The translations under genes and the position numbers were made by a program. Shown here one piece after another: positions 43,881-53,915 of a DNA stretch of 64,000 nt; the stretch's first letter is position 1, and each line of letters opens with the position of its first letter. Source of the stretch: Rugamonas sp. A1-17. GTDB lineage: Bacteria > Pseudomonadota > Gammaproteobacteria > Burkholderiales > Burkholderiaceae_D. The stretch covers positions 827,509-891,508 of the forward strand of contig JAJLPB010000001.1 of the NCBI GenBank assembly GCA_025548565.1. Direction: 5' to 3'. Under the pieces are notes generated by a model. It saw nothing but the letters and a program-made list of their open reading frames with translations, made no database searches and had not been told where the DNA came from.

Positions 43881-44540
43881 ATGCGAAAAATCAGACCTTC
43901 CGCGATTGTCGTGTTTCTGTCCATGCTGGCGCTGGTGTTGCTGCTGGCGGTGCTGAGCGCCTGGTGCGGCGTGGGCAATATTCCCGGCCTGGGCGATTTC
44001 CGGGGCGTGGCCGTCACTGTGGCGGCCGTGGCGCTGGTCTACCTGTACGGCATGCTGGTGTTCCGGCTTTTCATGTGGGCGCTGCCTCTGCATGATGGAA
44101 ATATCGAATTCGGCTCCAGGCAGGAGTTCATCTATCAGGTCTACGTGCTGTTCTACCTGATCCTGTTCAATTCGCTGATACGTGGCGGCATCATTCCGAT
44201 CCCGATCATGCGGCTGATCTACCTCGGGCTGGGCGCCCGCCTGGGCGCCAACACCTACAGCTCGGGCATCATTTACGATCCCTCGTTTGTGACCATGGGC
44301 GCCAACAGCGTGGTGGGCGAGACGGCCTTGCTGGTGCCGCATGTGATCGAAGGCGATACCTTGGGACATTATTTCATCACGATAGGCGACCATGTCACGA
44401 TAGGCGCCCATGCGGTGGTGCTGTCTGGTGTGACGATAGGCAATAACGCCATCGTGGCGGCCAATTCGCTGGTGGCCAAGGGCACGCGCATCGAATCCGG
44501 CGAGATCTGGGGCGGCAGCCCGGCGCGGCGCCTGAAATAA
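43881..44540 (+). CDS. membrane-linked left-handed beta-helix acyltransferase
   Basis: A 219-residue protein. The N-terminal third has two or three transmembrane helices (SAIVVFLSMLALVLLLAVLSA, VAVTVAAVALVYLYGMLV). The C-terminal part carries hexapeptide repeats (LGARLGANTYSSGIIYDPS, GDHVTIGAHAVVLSGVTIGNNAIVAANSLVAKGTRIESG) ending GGSPARRLK, as in O-acetyltransferases and colanic-acid-type acetylases. ATG 43881 follows TGGGGAG. The acceptor is unknown, plausibly an envelope sugar. It lies alone after the tRNA gene. Confidence 0.75.
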   Translation: MRKIRPSAIVVFLSMLALVLLLAVLSAWCGVGNIPGLGDFRGVAVTVAAVALVYLYGMLVFRLFMWALPLHDGNIEFGSRQEFIYQVYVLFYLILFNSLIRGGIIPIPIMRLIYLGLGARLGANTYSSGIIYDPSFVTMGANSVVGETALLVPHVIEGDTLGHYFITIGDHVTIGAHAVVLSGVTIGNNAIVAANSLVAKGTRIESGEIWGGSPARRLK

Positions 44541-44544
44541 AACC

Positions 44545-44574
44545 AAAAAAAAGCCGGCGCCCCCAAGCGCCGGC
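44545..44574 (-). terminator. Rho-independent terminator of the PEP-CTERM gene
   Basis: Read leftward, GCCGGCGC pairs with GCGCCGGC across six C/A residues and is followed by eight T. It lies just after the rightward acyltransferase gene and serves the leftward PEP-CTERM gene. Confidence 0.8.
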
Positions 44575-44610
44575 CTCTACCGATTAACGATCGCAAACCC
44601 CGGCCAGGGA

Positions 44611-45519
44611 TCATTGCCGTTTTTCACGGCGGCGGCCGAACGAGCCCATGCCGAAGATGCCTGCCGCAACCAGCGCCAGCGTGGCCGGCTCAGGCACTGG
44701 CGTGAATTGCTGGGCTCCGTCGATGTTCAACACGAATTGCGAATCCGTGTTCGGACCGGTCGCAATGCCGTTGACCAGCAGCGGACGTGTGAAGCCGGGC
44801 GAGGCGGGGCCGGGGAAGTTGAGCGTGGTGTCGAACCGGGTGCCGGCCAGGGCCGGCGAGACGTAGGTCGCGTTCGTCATCAGCACCGTGCCGCTCAAAG
44901 TCGCCGAGCCGACACCGGTGGCGCCGGGAGTGCCGGACGTGCCGGTCGCGAAAAAGGTCGACAGTTCCGCATCCCAGGTGCCCGACAGCATGGCCACGCC
45001 ATCGGTGAATCCCGTTCCGGTCGCCTGATCCGCGTCAGGCGTGTTATCGAAATACACCGTCCAGACGCTGCTGGTGGCGGGAGTGAAGGTGATGGCGACC
45101 GTGGAACAGCCCGCATTGAGGCAGGTGGCCCGTTCGTGCAAGGTGGCGGTTGTCGTCAGCTCGTAGGTGCCGGTGGCGGGGCCGGGGGGCGCCACGCGCA
45201 GATCAGGCGCGGCCGAGGTGCTGCCGATGGCTGCGGCGAAGGCCTGGTACGTCAGGGTGAAGTCGGCGAAATCGCCGGCATTGTTGGCGGGGGTTAGCGT
45301 GAACCCCTGAACCAGGCCCGCGCCGTTTTGATGCCAGTCGATCCCCGTGAAATTCTGCAGGACGCCGTCGCCGCCTGTGGCGGACGGGGCGGCCGGTTCG
45401 CCGAGGTTGCCTGCAAACAGCACGTTGGCGGCGCTACGGGTGTCCAGCGTGGTCGCGTGGACTGCGCCGGCCGAGAACAGCGCTCCCAGCAGAGCGCTTA
45501 GTGTGCCTAATTTTTTCAT
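44611..45519 (-). CDS. PEP-CTERM sorting-domain protein
   Basis: A 302-residue exported protein. Signal peptide LGTLSALLGALFSAGAVHA, a threonine/glycine-rich beta-type body, then the PEP-CTERM tail: VPEPATLALVAAGIFGMG followed by SFGRRREKR, i.e. PEP motif, transmembrane helix and basic end that are processed by exosortase (EpsH/XrtA systems) for surface display or export. Other parts of the exosortase system, apart from PrsT next door, are not in the window. Body function unknown. Confidence 0.9.
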   Translation of the reverse strand: MKKLGTLSALLGALFSAGAVHATTLDTRSAANVLFAGNLGEPAAPSATGGDGVLQNFTGIDWHQNGAGLVQGFTLTPANNAGDFADFTLTYQAFAAAIGSTSAAPDLRVAPPGPATGTYELTTTATLHERATCLNAGCSTVAITFTPATSSVWTVYFDNTPDADQATGTGFTDGVAMLSGTWDAELSTFFATGTSGTPGATGVGSATLSGTVLMTNATYVSPALAGTRFDTTLNFPGPASPGFTRPLLVNGIATGPNTDSQFVLNIDGAQQFTPVPEPATLALVAAGIFGMGSFGRRREKRQ

Positions 45520-45715
45520 TTTATTTCCTTCCTGATGAATGAAGAGTCGCTACGCAAGGGGCTTCGAAACTTTACCAACCATCATGAAACTGGTCGGCTA
45601 CCCTCTATTAAGCAAATGCCAAGCCATGTCTGAAGGAATATTTAAGTGCTTGTTTTTAAAGCGTATTTTCAAGGTTTGCCGGCCTGGCGCAGGGCGGATG
45701 TAAAAATAACCGACA

Positions 45716-48466
45716 CTACAGCGTATCGAGCTTGGCCTTCACCTCGGCGCGTTTCGGAAAGGCCTTACCGGAGGCCAGCAATTGTTCGAACTGGCGGCGC
45801 GCCGCGATGATATTGCCGGCCTTCATCAGGGTCAGGCCGAGGTGATAGCTGATGTCGGGCGTGTCGGGCGCCAGCGTGTTGGCCTTGCGCAGCAAGGGCA
45901 GGGCGCGGCCCGTGTCGCCTTGTTCGGACAGTATCCAGCCCAGGGTGTCGAGGATGGCGGGGCTGGTGCCGGCCAGGCGATACGCCTGTTCGGCGGTCGC
46001 CAGGGCGCGCTCGTCTTTTTCCTGCAGGTAGGCCCAGGCCAGGTTGTTGAGCGCCACGGCGTTTTTCGGGTCCAGCCGGACGATGGACTCGAACAAGCCG
46101 ATCGCCGCCGGGTATCGCCCGGCCGACAGCTCGGCGCTGGCCAGGTAGAGACGGACGCTGAGCTCGGCCGGGTGTTGCTGCAGCCACTGGGTGGCGTGCT
46201 GGTTGGCCTCCTTGCTTTTGCCCGCCTTCAGCAGCGCCTGATGGAGCTTGATCGCCAGCGGCGGCAGCTTGCTCATCTTGAACGCCTGCTCGTAGGCGCG
46301 CATCGCCTCCTGCGGTTTCTGTCGTTCCATCCAGATATCGCCCTCCAGCGTCAGCCCCGCCGGCAGGTCGGGCCGCTGGCGCTGCACGGTCTGGGCGAGG
46401 GCAAGCGCATCGGTATAGTTTTTACTTTCCACCAGCAAGCTCGCGACGAGGACCTGGGCTTCGAACCAGTCCGGTTTCAGGCGCAGGGCTTTCTTGGCCG
46501 AATCAAGGGCGCCGGTCTTGTCCTTGAGCGCGGCCTGGGCATAGGCAATGCGCAGGTGCACGTCGGCAGACGCCGGCTGCAATCCCGCCAGCCTGCTGTA
46601 GTTTTCCAGCCCCGCCTCGTAATTACCGTTGGCAACCTGAATTTGCGCCAGCAGCGCCAGCGCGTCGGGATCGGCCGGATGGCTGGTCAGTAGCGTCTGA
46701 GCCAGCTTCAGGGCCTTGTCCCTGGCGCCCGAAGCCTGGTAAAGATTCGCCAGCAGCAAAGCCGGCGTCAGGGCGTCGGGATGTTCGGCGGTGGCGCGTT
46801 CCAGCCAGCGTACCGCCTCCGCGCCGTTATTGCGCCGCAGGGCCAGCCTGGCCAGTGCCGTCATCAGGCCGACGTTCTGCTTGTCTCTGGCCAGCGCCGC
46901 CTCGTAGCGCTGGCGTGCCTGTTCTGGTTTTTTTTCCGCCAGATCCATTTGCGCCAGGTTCTCAAGCGCCGGCAGGTAGGACGGGGCCAGCGCCAACGCC
47001 TGCTCGAAGCCGGCGCGCGCGCCAGCCAGGTCGTGTTTGGACAGGAGGATGCCTCCCTTCATGTTTTGCACCAGCGGATTTTTCGCGTCGTGCCGTTCCA
47101 TCGCCGTGATCGTCGTCAAGGCCTTGTCGTATTCCTGGTTGCGCAAATAGGTCATCGCCAGCAGGATGCCAGCCCGGCCGCTCTTGTCGTCCAGCGTGGT
47201 CGCCTGTTCCAGTTCGGCCACCGCGCGCGCCGATTCGCCCGCGCCCAGTCGGCTCAAGCCCAGTGAGGTGTGCAGGCTGGCCGTTTGCGGCGCAAGATCG
47301 CTGGCGGCCTGGAAGTACTCGGCCGCCTTGGCGAAATGCCGGGCCTGCATCTGCGCTTGTCCGGCAAGGGCCAGCAATTCGACGTCCTTGCGGTTGGCCT
47401 CCAGCAGGGGGGCCAGCACGGCGAGCGCGTCGTCGGCCTTGCCGCTCCTCAAAAGCAGTCCGGCCAGGCGCTTGCTGGCGTAGACCTGGCGCGGATACGC
47501 GTTGAGGAATTTGCGGAAGGACAGTTCGGCCTCCAGATACGAGCCCATCGCCAGTTGCACCGAACCCATCAGGAGGACGCTGGGCATGTGATCCGGCATC
47601 GCTCGCAAGATCTGCTGCAGGGTGTCGCGCGCCGCCGGATATTTCGCTTCCTGAAAATCAAGCAGGGCTTGGGTGTAGAACACCTGCAGGCTGCCGGGCG
47701 CGTTCTTGCGGGCGGCGTCGATCTCGGCGCGGGCTTCGGCCAGCTTTTTGCCCTGGATCAGAAGGTTGGCGCTGTCGATGTGGGCTTGGGTATTGTTCGG
47801 TTGCAGCGTCAGGATTTTCTTGTACGTCAGCAGGGCTTCCGCTTCCTTGCCCTGCAGGCGTTGCAGGTCGCCCTTGAAGCGCAGGCACTCGATGTTGTCG
47901 GGATGTTTGACCAGGGCGAGATCGATGCGTTCGGCGGCCCGGTCCAGGTGTCGCGACAGCGCGGCGATCTTCGCCTGGCCCAGCAGGGCGTCGGCCAGGT
48001 CCGGTTCTTTCGCCAGCACTTCGTCGAAGAGTTGCCGGGCTTGCTCCGTGTCGCCCAGGCCCAGATGCGCGTTGGCGCGCAGTACGAGCAGATCCGTGAG
48101 GCGCGGGTTGGCAGGGTCCGGTTTGATGTCGTCGAGCAGCTTCTGGAACTGCCCCTGCATCAGCATCACCTTGCCCAGGCGCGGCAAAATTTCCGCCGGC
48201 GCCAGGCCCAGCGACTTGGCCTTGCGCAGTTCTTTTTCAGCCGACGCGGCATCGCCGGCTTCGATGTACACCTCGCCCAGCAGCAGGCGGGCGCGGGCGT
48301 TGTCGGGCGACTTTTGCAGGGCGTTTTTCAATTCGATGATGGCCGACCGGATTTCGCCCTGCGCACGGTATTGCCGGGCCTGGGCCATCAGGCTGTCGGT
48401 GTCGCGCGCGCTGTGGCAGGCGCCCAGCGTCAGCATCAGCAGCATCGGGGCTACGAGTCGGGTCAT
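45716..48466 (-). CDS. prsT: PEP-CTERM system TPR-repeat lipoprotein (PrsT-like)
   Basis: A 916-residue lipoprotein made almost entirely of tetratricopeptide repeats. It starts with a lipobox (MLLMLTLGAC, C17), then SLMAQARQYRAQGEIRSAIIELKNALQ, and repeats such as NPRLTDLLVLRANAHLGLGDTEQARQLF follow to the end (about 20 units). The length and this N-terminal half match PrsT, the TPR protein tied to PEP-CTERM/exosortase and exopolysaccharide loci. It may scaffold secretion or polymer assembly at the outer side. It is 196 bp beyond the PEP-CTERM gene, same strand. Confidence 0.88.
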   Translation of the reverse strand: MTRLVAPMLLMLTLGACHSARDTDSLMAQARQYRAQGEIRSAIIELKNALQKSPDNARARLLLGEVYIEAGDAASAEKELRKAKSLGLAPAEILPRLGKVMLMQGQFQKLLDDIKPDPANPRLTDLLVLRANAHLGLGDTEQARQLFDEVLAKEPDLADALLGQAKIAALSRHLDRAAERIDLALVKHPDNIECLRFKGDLQRLQGKEAEALLTYKKILTLQPNNTQAHIDSANLLIQGKKLAEARAEIDAARKNAPGSLQVFYTQALLDFQEAKYPAARDTLQQILRAMPDHMPSVLLMGSVQLAMGSYLEAELSFRKFLNAYPRQVYASKRLAGLLLRSGKADDALAVLAPLLEANRKDVELLALAGQAQMQARHFAKAAEYFQAASDLAPQTASLHTSLGLSRLGAGESARAVAELEQATTLDDKSGRAGILLAMTYLRNQEYDKALTTITAMERHDAKNPLVQNMKGGILLSKHDLAGARAGFEQALALAPSYLPALENLAQMDLAEKKPEQARQRYEAALARDKQNVGLMTALARLALRRNNGAEAVRWLERATAEHPDALTPALLLANLYQASGARDKALKLAQTLLTSHPADPDALALLAQIQVANGNYEAGLENYSRLAGLQPASADVHLRIAYAQAALKDKTGALDSAKKALRLKPDWFEAQVLVASLLVESKNYTDALALAQTVQRQRPDLPAGLTLEGDIWMERQKPQEAMRAYEQAFKMSKLPPLAIKLHQALLKAGKSKEANQHATQWLQQHPAELSVRLYLASAELSAGRYPAAIGLFESIVRLDPKNAVALNNLAWAYLQEKDERALATAEQAYRLAGTSPAILDTLGWILSEQGDTGRALPLLRKANTLAPDTPDISYHLGLTLMKAGNIIAARRQFEQLLASGKAFPKRAEVKAKLDTL

Positions 48467-48534
48467 GCTGGTCTCCTGGACGGTGGCACCTCCGCGATCT
48501 TAGGGCGCAATACCGGCGTTCGCCTTACGCTTGA

Positions 48535-49575
48535 TCAAGCCAGCGTGGCGTAGGAGGTCCTGATGTAGTCGAGCATGGCGGGAGTGATCCAGCTTCCGCT
48601 CAGCAGCGCGGGTTCCAGGTCGTGCGCGGTGCGGATCTTGGCCAGCGTGGCGGGGTTGCCGCCGATCTGCGACAGGAACAGCTCCATCCAGCGCCGCGCC
48701 AACGCCTGCGCCGACGGCGCGTCGTGGGCGATGCCGTCTTCCAGATGCTGATGCACGCCCGCCACCAGCGCCATCCACTCTTGCTGGTGCTTGCCGCTGT
48801 TGGCGCGCATGATGCGCAGTTCGTCGGGGTCCAGGTAGCGCGCGTAAATGGCCAGCCTGCGCGCGCCCATCGCCGCCGACACGTACTCCCTCAACGCCGG
48901 CGTGATGCGGGTCTGCTGCTGCGCCTTGACCTCCCGCTCCAGCATGACGGTGATGCGGCGCGCGAATTCGGGATTGGCGGCGGTGTCGTGCTGCAGCGTC
49001 CGCATCCAGCGTTCCGACAGTTCGCCCGCGCGCGCATCGTCCGGCGGCACGCCTTGCGCCATCAGGGCTTCCACCTCGGCCACCAGCGCGGCCCAGGCGG
49101 CGTTGCGGCGCGCATCCTGTTGCCAGAAGGGCAGGCGCTTCAATTCCTCGCGCGTGAAATATTTGTCGTACAGGTCCATCATCTCCAGCGTCCGCAGCCA
49201 GTCGGACAGCTCGGGACTGTCGCCCCGGCCCAGCACATGTTGCAGCCGCGTCAGCTGTTCGCGCAGCGTGGTCGCCTGTTCGATCTGCTTGCCCAGCGCG
49301 GCGATCTGCTGCGCGACGATGTCGGCGAACGGCGCGTCCGGGCTGGCCAGGAAGGTGGCGATGTCGGCCAGCGACATGCCGAAGCGCCGCAGCGTCTGGA
49401 TGTGGTGCAGGCGCGCGACGTCGTCGCGGTTGTAGAGGCGGTAGCCGGAGCCGGCGCGGCCAGACGGCTTGAGCAGGCCGATGCTGTCGTAGTGGTGCAG
49501 CGCGCGCACGGTCAGGCCGGCACGCGCGGCCAGCTCGCCGATTTTCAACACGTTGTTGTCGCGGGGTTCTGTCAT
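48535..49575 (-). CDS. TipA-like MerR regulator with TipAS domains
   Basis: A 346-residue MerR-family regulator. N-terminal winged helix: LKIGELAARAGLTVRALHHYDSIGLLKPSGRAGSGYRLY in family form (piece TVRALHHYDSIGLL), RLHHIQTLRRFGMSLADI and a coiled coil. After it come two TipAS-type four-helix domains (MMDLYDKYFTREELKRLP, AALVAEVEALMAQG, AGELSERWM and a second one with MRANSGKHQQEWMALV), which bind hydrophobic or peptide antibiotics in TipA. Double TipAS is an enlarged arrangement. Ligand and target are unknown. ATG 49575 follows the family start; the frame runs 12 codons further up. Confidence 0.85.
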   Translation of the reverse strand: MTEPRDNNVLKIGELAARAGLTVRALHHYDSIGLLKPSGRAGSGYRLYNRDDVARLHHIQTLRRFGMSLADIATFLASPDAPFADIVAQQIAALGKQIEQATTLREQLTRLQHVLGRGDSPELSDWLRTLEMMDLYDKYFTREELKRLPFWQQDARRNAAWAALVAEVEALMAQGVPPDDARAGELSERWMRTLQHDTAANPEFARRITVMLEREVKAQQQTRITPALREYVSAAMGARRLAIYARYLDPDELRIMRANSGKHQQEWMALVAGVHQHLEDGIAHDAPSAQALARRWMELFLSQIGGNPATLAKIRTAHDLEPALLSGSWITPAMLDYIRTSYATLA

Positions 49576-49597
49576 GGGCGGTAGTGTACGACAGGCC

Positions 49598-50482
49598 TCA
49601 GACCAGCGCATCCTTGGGCAGCTTCAGCAGCAGGGCCAGCAGCGAGGCCAGCTCGGTGCGCATCTCGCGGCGGTCGACGATCATGTCGATGGCGCCGCGT
49701 TCGAGCAGGAATTCCGGCCGCTGGTAGCCGCCGGGCAGCGTCACGCCCAGCGTGCTCTTGATGACGCGCGCGCCGGTGAAGGCGATCAGCGCCTTCGGCT
49801 CGGCCAGCACCAGGTCGCCCAGGAAGCAGAACGAGGCCGAAATACCGCCCGAGGTGGGATCGGTCAGCACCGAGACGAAGGGCAGCTTCTTTTCCGCCAG
49901 TTTGGCCAGCATGGCGGTGGTCTTGGCCATCTGCATCAGCGACATCAGGCCCTCCTGCATGCGCGCGCCGCCGCTGGCGGTGATGCAGATGAAGGGCACA
50001 TGCTGGTCGATCGCCGCCTGCACGCCGCGCACGAAGCGCTCGCCCACCACCGATCCCATCGAGCCGCCCATGAAGTCGAACTCAAAGCAGGCCACCACCA
50101 CCGGCACCGACAGGATGGCGCCGCCGATCACGACCAGCGCGTCGGTCTCGCCGGTGGCCGCCATCGCCGCCTTCAGGCGATCGGGATAGCTCTTGCTGCC
50201 CTTGAATTTCAGCGTGTCGACCGGCAGCACTTCCTGGCCGATTTCATACCGGCCGCCGGCGTCGAGCAAGGCGTCCAGGCGGGCGCGGGCGCGGATGCGC
50301 AGATGGTGGGCGCATTTGGGGCAGACGTGGAGATTGGCTTCCAGGTCGGCGCGGTACAGCACCGCCTCGCAGGCCGGGCATTTGAGCCACAAGCCGGCCG
50401 GGATCGACTGCCGCTGCTCGGCGCCGCGCTTGATGCGCGGGATGAGTTTCTCCAGCCAGCTCACGGCGGTTGACTGCTGCAT
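49598..50482 (-). CDS. accD: acetyl-CoA carboxylase carboxyltransferase beta subunit (AccD), probable paralogue
   Basis: A 294-residue carboxyltransferase half that moves carboxyl from biotin to acetyl-CoA, giving malonyl-CoA. Zinc finger cysteines CPAC and CPKC ([18 protein letters not shown]), then [29 protein letters not shown] and [15 protein letters not shown]. The segment normally reading like FAGPRVIEQTVREKLPEGF is here [19 protein letters not shown], a notable divergence. The gene stands alone, while the housekeeping accD of burkholderials usually lies by trpA/folC, so this may be a second, specialised copy. ATG 50482 fits the family. Confidence 0.88.
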   Translation of the reverse strand: MQQSTAVSWLEKLIPRIKRGAEQRQSIPAGLWLKCPACEAVLYRADLEANLHVCPKCAHHLRIRARARLDALLDAGGRYEIGQEVLPVDTLKFKGSKSYPDRLKAAMAATGETDALVVIGGAILSVPVVVACFEFDFMGGSMGSVVGERFVRGVQAAIDQHVPFICITASGGARMQEGLMSLMQMAKTTAMLAKLAEKKLPFVSVLTDPTSGGISASFCFLGDLVLAEPKALIAFTGARVIKSTLGVTLPGGYQRPEFLLERGAIDMIVDRREMRTELASLLALLLKLPKDALV

Positions 50483-50730
50483 GGTGTTCTCCTTCACGAT
50501 AATGCAGCAGATCGTAAAGCCTGACGTAGCGTCAGGCTCAAGCGAAAACAATATTGACGGTGCGCTAACGGCCGCGTTGCGAGACTGTGCACCGATTAAC
50601 ACAACGGGCTTTGTCAAATTTGACTTAAGTCAAGGACCTGCGATTTACCACCGGGCGGCGCGCGGCATTGCTGGGCATACCCCAGTGCGAATGCTACTCT
50701 CAAGCAATTCTTACCACCCCGGTGCCTATC

Positions 50731-53010
50731 ATGGCTAGCAATCATTCCCGATTCATCGTTTTGGTCACCGCGATCTATGTTGTGCTGGGCACGGCCTGGG
50801 TGCTGTTGTCGGACCAGTTATTGTCCGCGCTTACGACGGACACCATCGTCTGGCTGTCCGGCGCCAAGGGCGTGTTCTTTGTGACGTGCAGCGCGGCCGG
50901 CTATGCGCTGGCGATGCGGGCGGTGTCGGCCAGCGCCGACCGCCGCCAGCCGTTGTTCGAGGTGGCGGCCCGGGGCTTGATGCCTGGCGTCGGCCGCCGG
51001 TCTGGCTGGTGCCACTATCCGCTGGTGCTGGTGCTGGTCGGCGCGATGTTGATGATCCGCGTCCTTCTGGTCGACGCCAGCGAGCCGCGTCCCTTGCTGA
51101 TCATGTTCATGCTGCCGATTATGATCAGCGCGCTGGTGGGCGGCCTGGGGCCGGGCTTGCTGGCGACGGTGTCGGCGGCGGTGGGCATCAAGTTGCTGGT
51201 CCTGCGTCCCGTGCACAGCCTGAGTTTCGACGACCAGCGCGACCTGATGCAGTGGCTGCTGTTGATTGTCAACGGCGTGGTGGCCAGCATGCTGAGCGAA
51301 TTCATGCGTAGCGCGCTGCGCAAGGGCGAGTCCGACCGCAGGCTGTTGAGCGGCATCGTCGGCGGCACCTCGGACGCGGTGTACGTCAAGGACTTGCAGG
51401 GCCGCTACCTGCTGGTCAATCCGGCGACGGTGGCATTTCTCAACAAGCCGGCGGACCAGATCCTCGGCAACACCGACGAGCAGCTGTTCTCCGCGCAGTC
51501 GGCCGCCAGGGTCCGGCAGCACGACCAGTCGGTGATGCGGACCGGCCGCACCCAGACCAGCGAGGAACACGTCACGCTGCCCGACGGACGCGAGGCGCTG
51601 TTCCAGTCCACCAAGGGGCCGCTGCTGGACCGCGCCGGCCGCGCGTCCGGCATCTTCGGCATCTCACGCGACGTCACCGAGCGCAAGCAGGCCGAGGAAC
51701 GCATCGAACGCCTGGCGCACTACGACGTGCTGACCGGCCTGCCCAACCGGGCGCACCTGGACGAGCGCGCGAGCCAGGCGATCCTGCAGGCGCAGTGCAG
51801 CAGCCACAAGCTGGCGGTGATGTTCCTGGACCTGGACCGTTTCAAGGACATCAATGACAGTTTGGGGCACAGCATCGGCGACGCGCTGCTGGTCATGCTG
51901 GCGCGCCGCCTGCGCCTGACGCTGCGGGCCGATGACGTGGTGGCGCGGCTGGGCGGCGACGAATTCATCTTCCTGCTGCATGGCGACGACGCCGCCGCGC
52001 TGCCGCAGGTGGCGCAGAAAATCCTCGATATGGTGGCCGAGCCGTTCGCCATCGACCAGCATGAGCTGGCGGTCAGCGGCTCGATCGGCGTGGCGCTCTA
52101 TCCGCAGGACGGCAAGGACCTGGAAGCGCTGGTGCGCTGCGCCGACGTCGCCATGTACCGGGCCAAGCAGAATGGCCGCAACGGCTACAGCTTCTTCACC
52201 AGCGACCTGGAGGACGAGGCGGTGCGGCGGCTGCAGATCATCAACGCGCTGCGGCACGCGCTGGAGAACCATGAACTGAGCGTTCATTACCAGCCGCAGT
52301 TCGACGCGCTCGACGGCGGCATCATCGGCGCCGAGGCGCTGCTGCGCTGGCAGCATCCGGCGCTGGGATCGGTGTCGCCGGCCGAGTTCATTCCGGCGGC
52401 CGAGGAGAGCGGCTTGATGCTGCCGATCGGCGAATGGGTGCTGCGCCAGGCGGTGCGGCAGATGAAGACCTGGCTGGACCAGGGCATGGCGCCGTTCGTG
52501 ATGGCGGTGAACCTGTCGGCCGCGCAGTTCCGCCATCCCGATCTGCCGCAGCTGGTCGGCAGCATTCTGATGCAGGAGCAGCTGGCGCCGGAATACCTGG
52601 AGCTGGAGCTGACCGAGGGCGCGGCCATGCACGATCCACCGGCCGCCATCGCCGTGATGGACCAGCTGCACGAGCGCGGCGTGCGCATGGCGATCGACGA
52701 TTTCGGCATCGCGTACTCGTCGCTGAGCTATCTGAAGAAGTTCAAGATCTACAAGCTGAAGATCGACCAGTCCTTTGTGCACGACATCAGCACCGACCCG
52801 GAGGATCGCGCCATCGTCACCGCCATCATCAACCTGGCGCGCGGCCTGGGCCTGCGCACCATCGCCGAGGGCGTCGAATATCCGGCGCAGCTGGAGTACC
52901 TGCGGGCGCAGGGCTGCGACGAGATACAGGGCTTCTATTACAGCCGGCCGTTGACCGCCGCGCAGTTCGAGGCGTTCGTCGCGGAGCGGGAGGAGCGCTG
53001 CGTGGCTTAG
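50731..53010 (+). CDS. PAS-GGDEF-EAL signalling protein (c-di-GMP)
   Basis: A 759-residue membrane-bound sensor for c-di-GMP metabolism. Up to six hydrophobic helices (about residues 8-190, DUF4118-like) are followed by a PAS domain (AVYVKDLQGRYLLVNPATVAFL, about 205-325), then GGDEF with intact GGDEF at 408-412, and EAL with EAL at 535-537 (GAEALLRW) and NLSAAQF, ELELTEG, IDDFGIAYSSLSYL later. Both output domains keep catalytic residues, so it could both make and break c-di-GMP, although the net activity cannot be read. It is transcribed divergently from accD. ATG 50731 has a poor ribosome site. Confidence 0.92.
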   Translation: MASNHSRFIVLVTAIYVVLGTAWVLLSDQLLSALTTDTIVWLSGAKGVFFVTCSAAGYALAMRAVSASADRRQPLFEVAARGLMPGVGRRSGWCHYPLVLVLVGAMLMIRVLLVDASEPRPLLIMFMLPIMISALVGGLGPGLLATVSAAVGIKLLVLRPVHSLSFDDQRDLMQWLLLIVNGVVASMLSEFMRSALRKGESDRRLLSGIVGGTSDAVYVKDLQGRYLLVNPATVAFLNKPADQILGNTDEQLFSAQSAARVRQHDQSVMRTGRTQTSEEHVTLPDGREALFQSTKGPLLDRAGRASGIFGISRDVTERKQAEERIERLAHYDVLTGLPNRAHLDERASQAILQAQCSSHKLAVMFLDLDRFKDINDSLGHSIGDALLVMLARRLRLTLRADDVVARLGGDEFIFLLHGDDAAALPQVAQKILDMVAEPFAIDQHELAVSGSIGVALYPQDGKDLEALVRCADVAMYRAKQNGRNGYSFFTSDLEDEAVRRLQIINALRHALENHELSVHYQPQFDALDGGIIGAEALLRWQHPALGSVSPAEFIPAAEESGLMLPIGEWVLRQAVRQMKTWLDQGMAPFVMAVNLSAAQFRHPDLPQLVGSILMQEQLAPEYLELELTEGAAMHDPPAAIAVMDQLHERGVRMAIDDFGIAYSSLSYLKKFKIYKLKIDQSFVHDISTDPEDRAIVTAIINLARGLGLRTIAEGVEYPAQLEYLRAQGCDEIQGFYYSRPLTAAQFEAFVAEREERCVA

Positions 53011-53915
53011 GTCTGCGCGTCGCGCGGATGCAGGCTGGCCCACAGGTGGGCGGCGGCCATGGTGCGGTGGGGACTGTAGCGGGCCAGGATCTGTTCGGTC
53101 CGCGCCATGTCCGGCTTGGCCTCCTCGCCCAGCAGGTGCTGGAGCGCGGCCCGCACCGCGACGTCGCCGTGCAGCGAGCAGTCGGCATGGCCGTAGCCGC
53201 GCAGCAGGCCGTAGTTGACGGTCCACGGCCCGATGCCCTTGACGGCCAGCAGCGCCGCCGACACCTGTTCGATGCTGTTGGACGGCGATAGTTCCAGCGC
53301 CAGTTCGCCGCCGGCGACCAGGCCGGCCAGGCGTAGCAGCGTCTCGGCTTTCGCGCGCGAGAATTTGCGGCTGGTCAGATCGTCGATTTCCAGCTTGGCC
53401 GCATCGGCGGCGGTGGGGTAGCACCACAAGCCGCTGCTGTGTTGGCGGCCCGCCTGCAGGATGAAGGTGCGCCGCAACGAGATCGCGAACGACAGGTTGA
53501 TCTGCTGGCCGATGATGGCCCACGTCAGCGCCTCGAACACCGTGGCCGACTGCACGATGCGCAGGCCGGGCTGGGCGCGCGTCAGGGGGCCGAACAGCTT
53601 GTCCCTGGCAGCGAATTTGCTGAACGGTTCGGGATCGATGCGCAGGCCGAGGATGCTCAGCGCCGCCTCGCGCACCTGTGCCTGCGCGGCGGCGGACAGC
53701 TTGCCGTCGGCTTGCACGGCGCAGCTGGCGCTGGTGGGCGCGGCGGGGTGGTCGGGTACGATCTCCAGCACCACCGGCACGCCGTCGATCAGCATGCCCT
53801 TGCGCAGGCGCTCCGGCCCCACTTCCTCGGCCACGCCTTCGGGATCGCGGCTGTGGAAGGCCAGCACGTCGTGCAGCCGGTAGCCGGGCGGCAGCGGCAG
53901 CGTGAAAGGCTTCAT
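53007..53915 (-). CDS. DNA-3-methyladenine glycosylase II-like (AlkA family)
   Basis: A 302-residue DNA glycosylase removing alkylated bases. The N-terminal beta region (LPLPPGYRLHDVLAFHSRDPEGV) resembles AlkA, with ALTWAIIGQQINLSFAISLRRTF, and the helix-hairpin-helix VKGIGPWTVNYGLLRGYGHADCSLHGDVAVR (pieces VKGIGPWT, GHADCSLHGD), which supplies the catalytic aspartate. It overlaps the 3' end of the GGDEF-EAL gene by four bases at its own end (convergent) and its ATG overlaps the EamA stop (ATGA). Confidence 0.87.
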   Translation of the reverse strand: MKPFTLPLPPGYRLHDVLAFHSRDPEGVAEEVGPERLRKGMLIDGVPVVLEIVPDHPAAPTSASCAVQADGKLSAAAQAQVREAALSILGLRIDPEPFSKFAARDKLFGPLTRAQPGLRIVQSATVFEALTWAIIGQQINLSFAISLRRTFILQAGRQHSSGLWCYPTAADAAKLEIDDLTSRKFSRAKAETLLRLAGLVAGGELALELSPSNSIEQVSAALLAVKGIGPWTVNYGLLRGYGHADCSLHGDVAVRAALQHLLGEEAKPDMARTEQILARYSPHRTMAAAHLWASLHPRDAQT

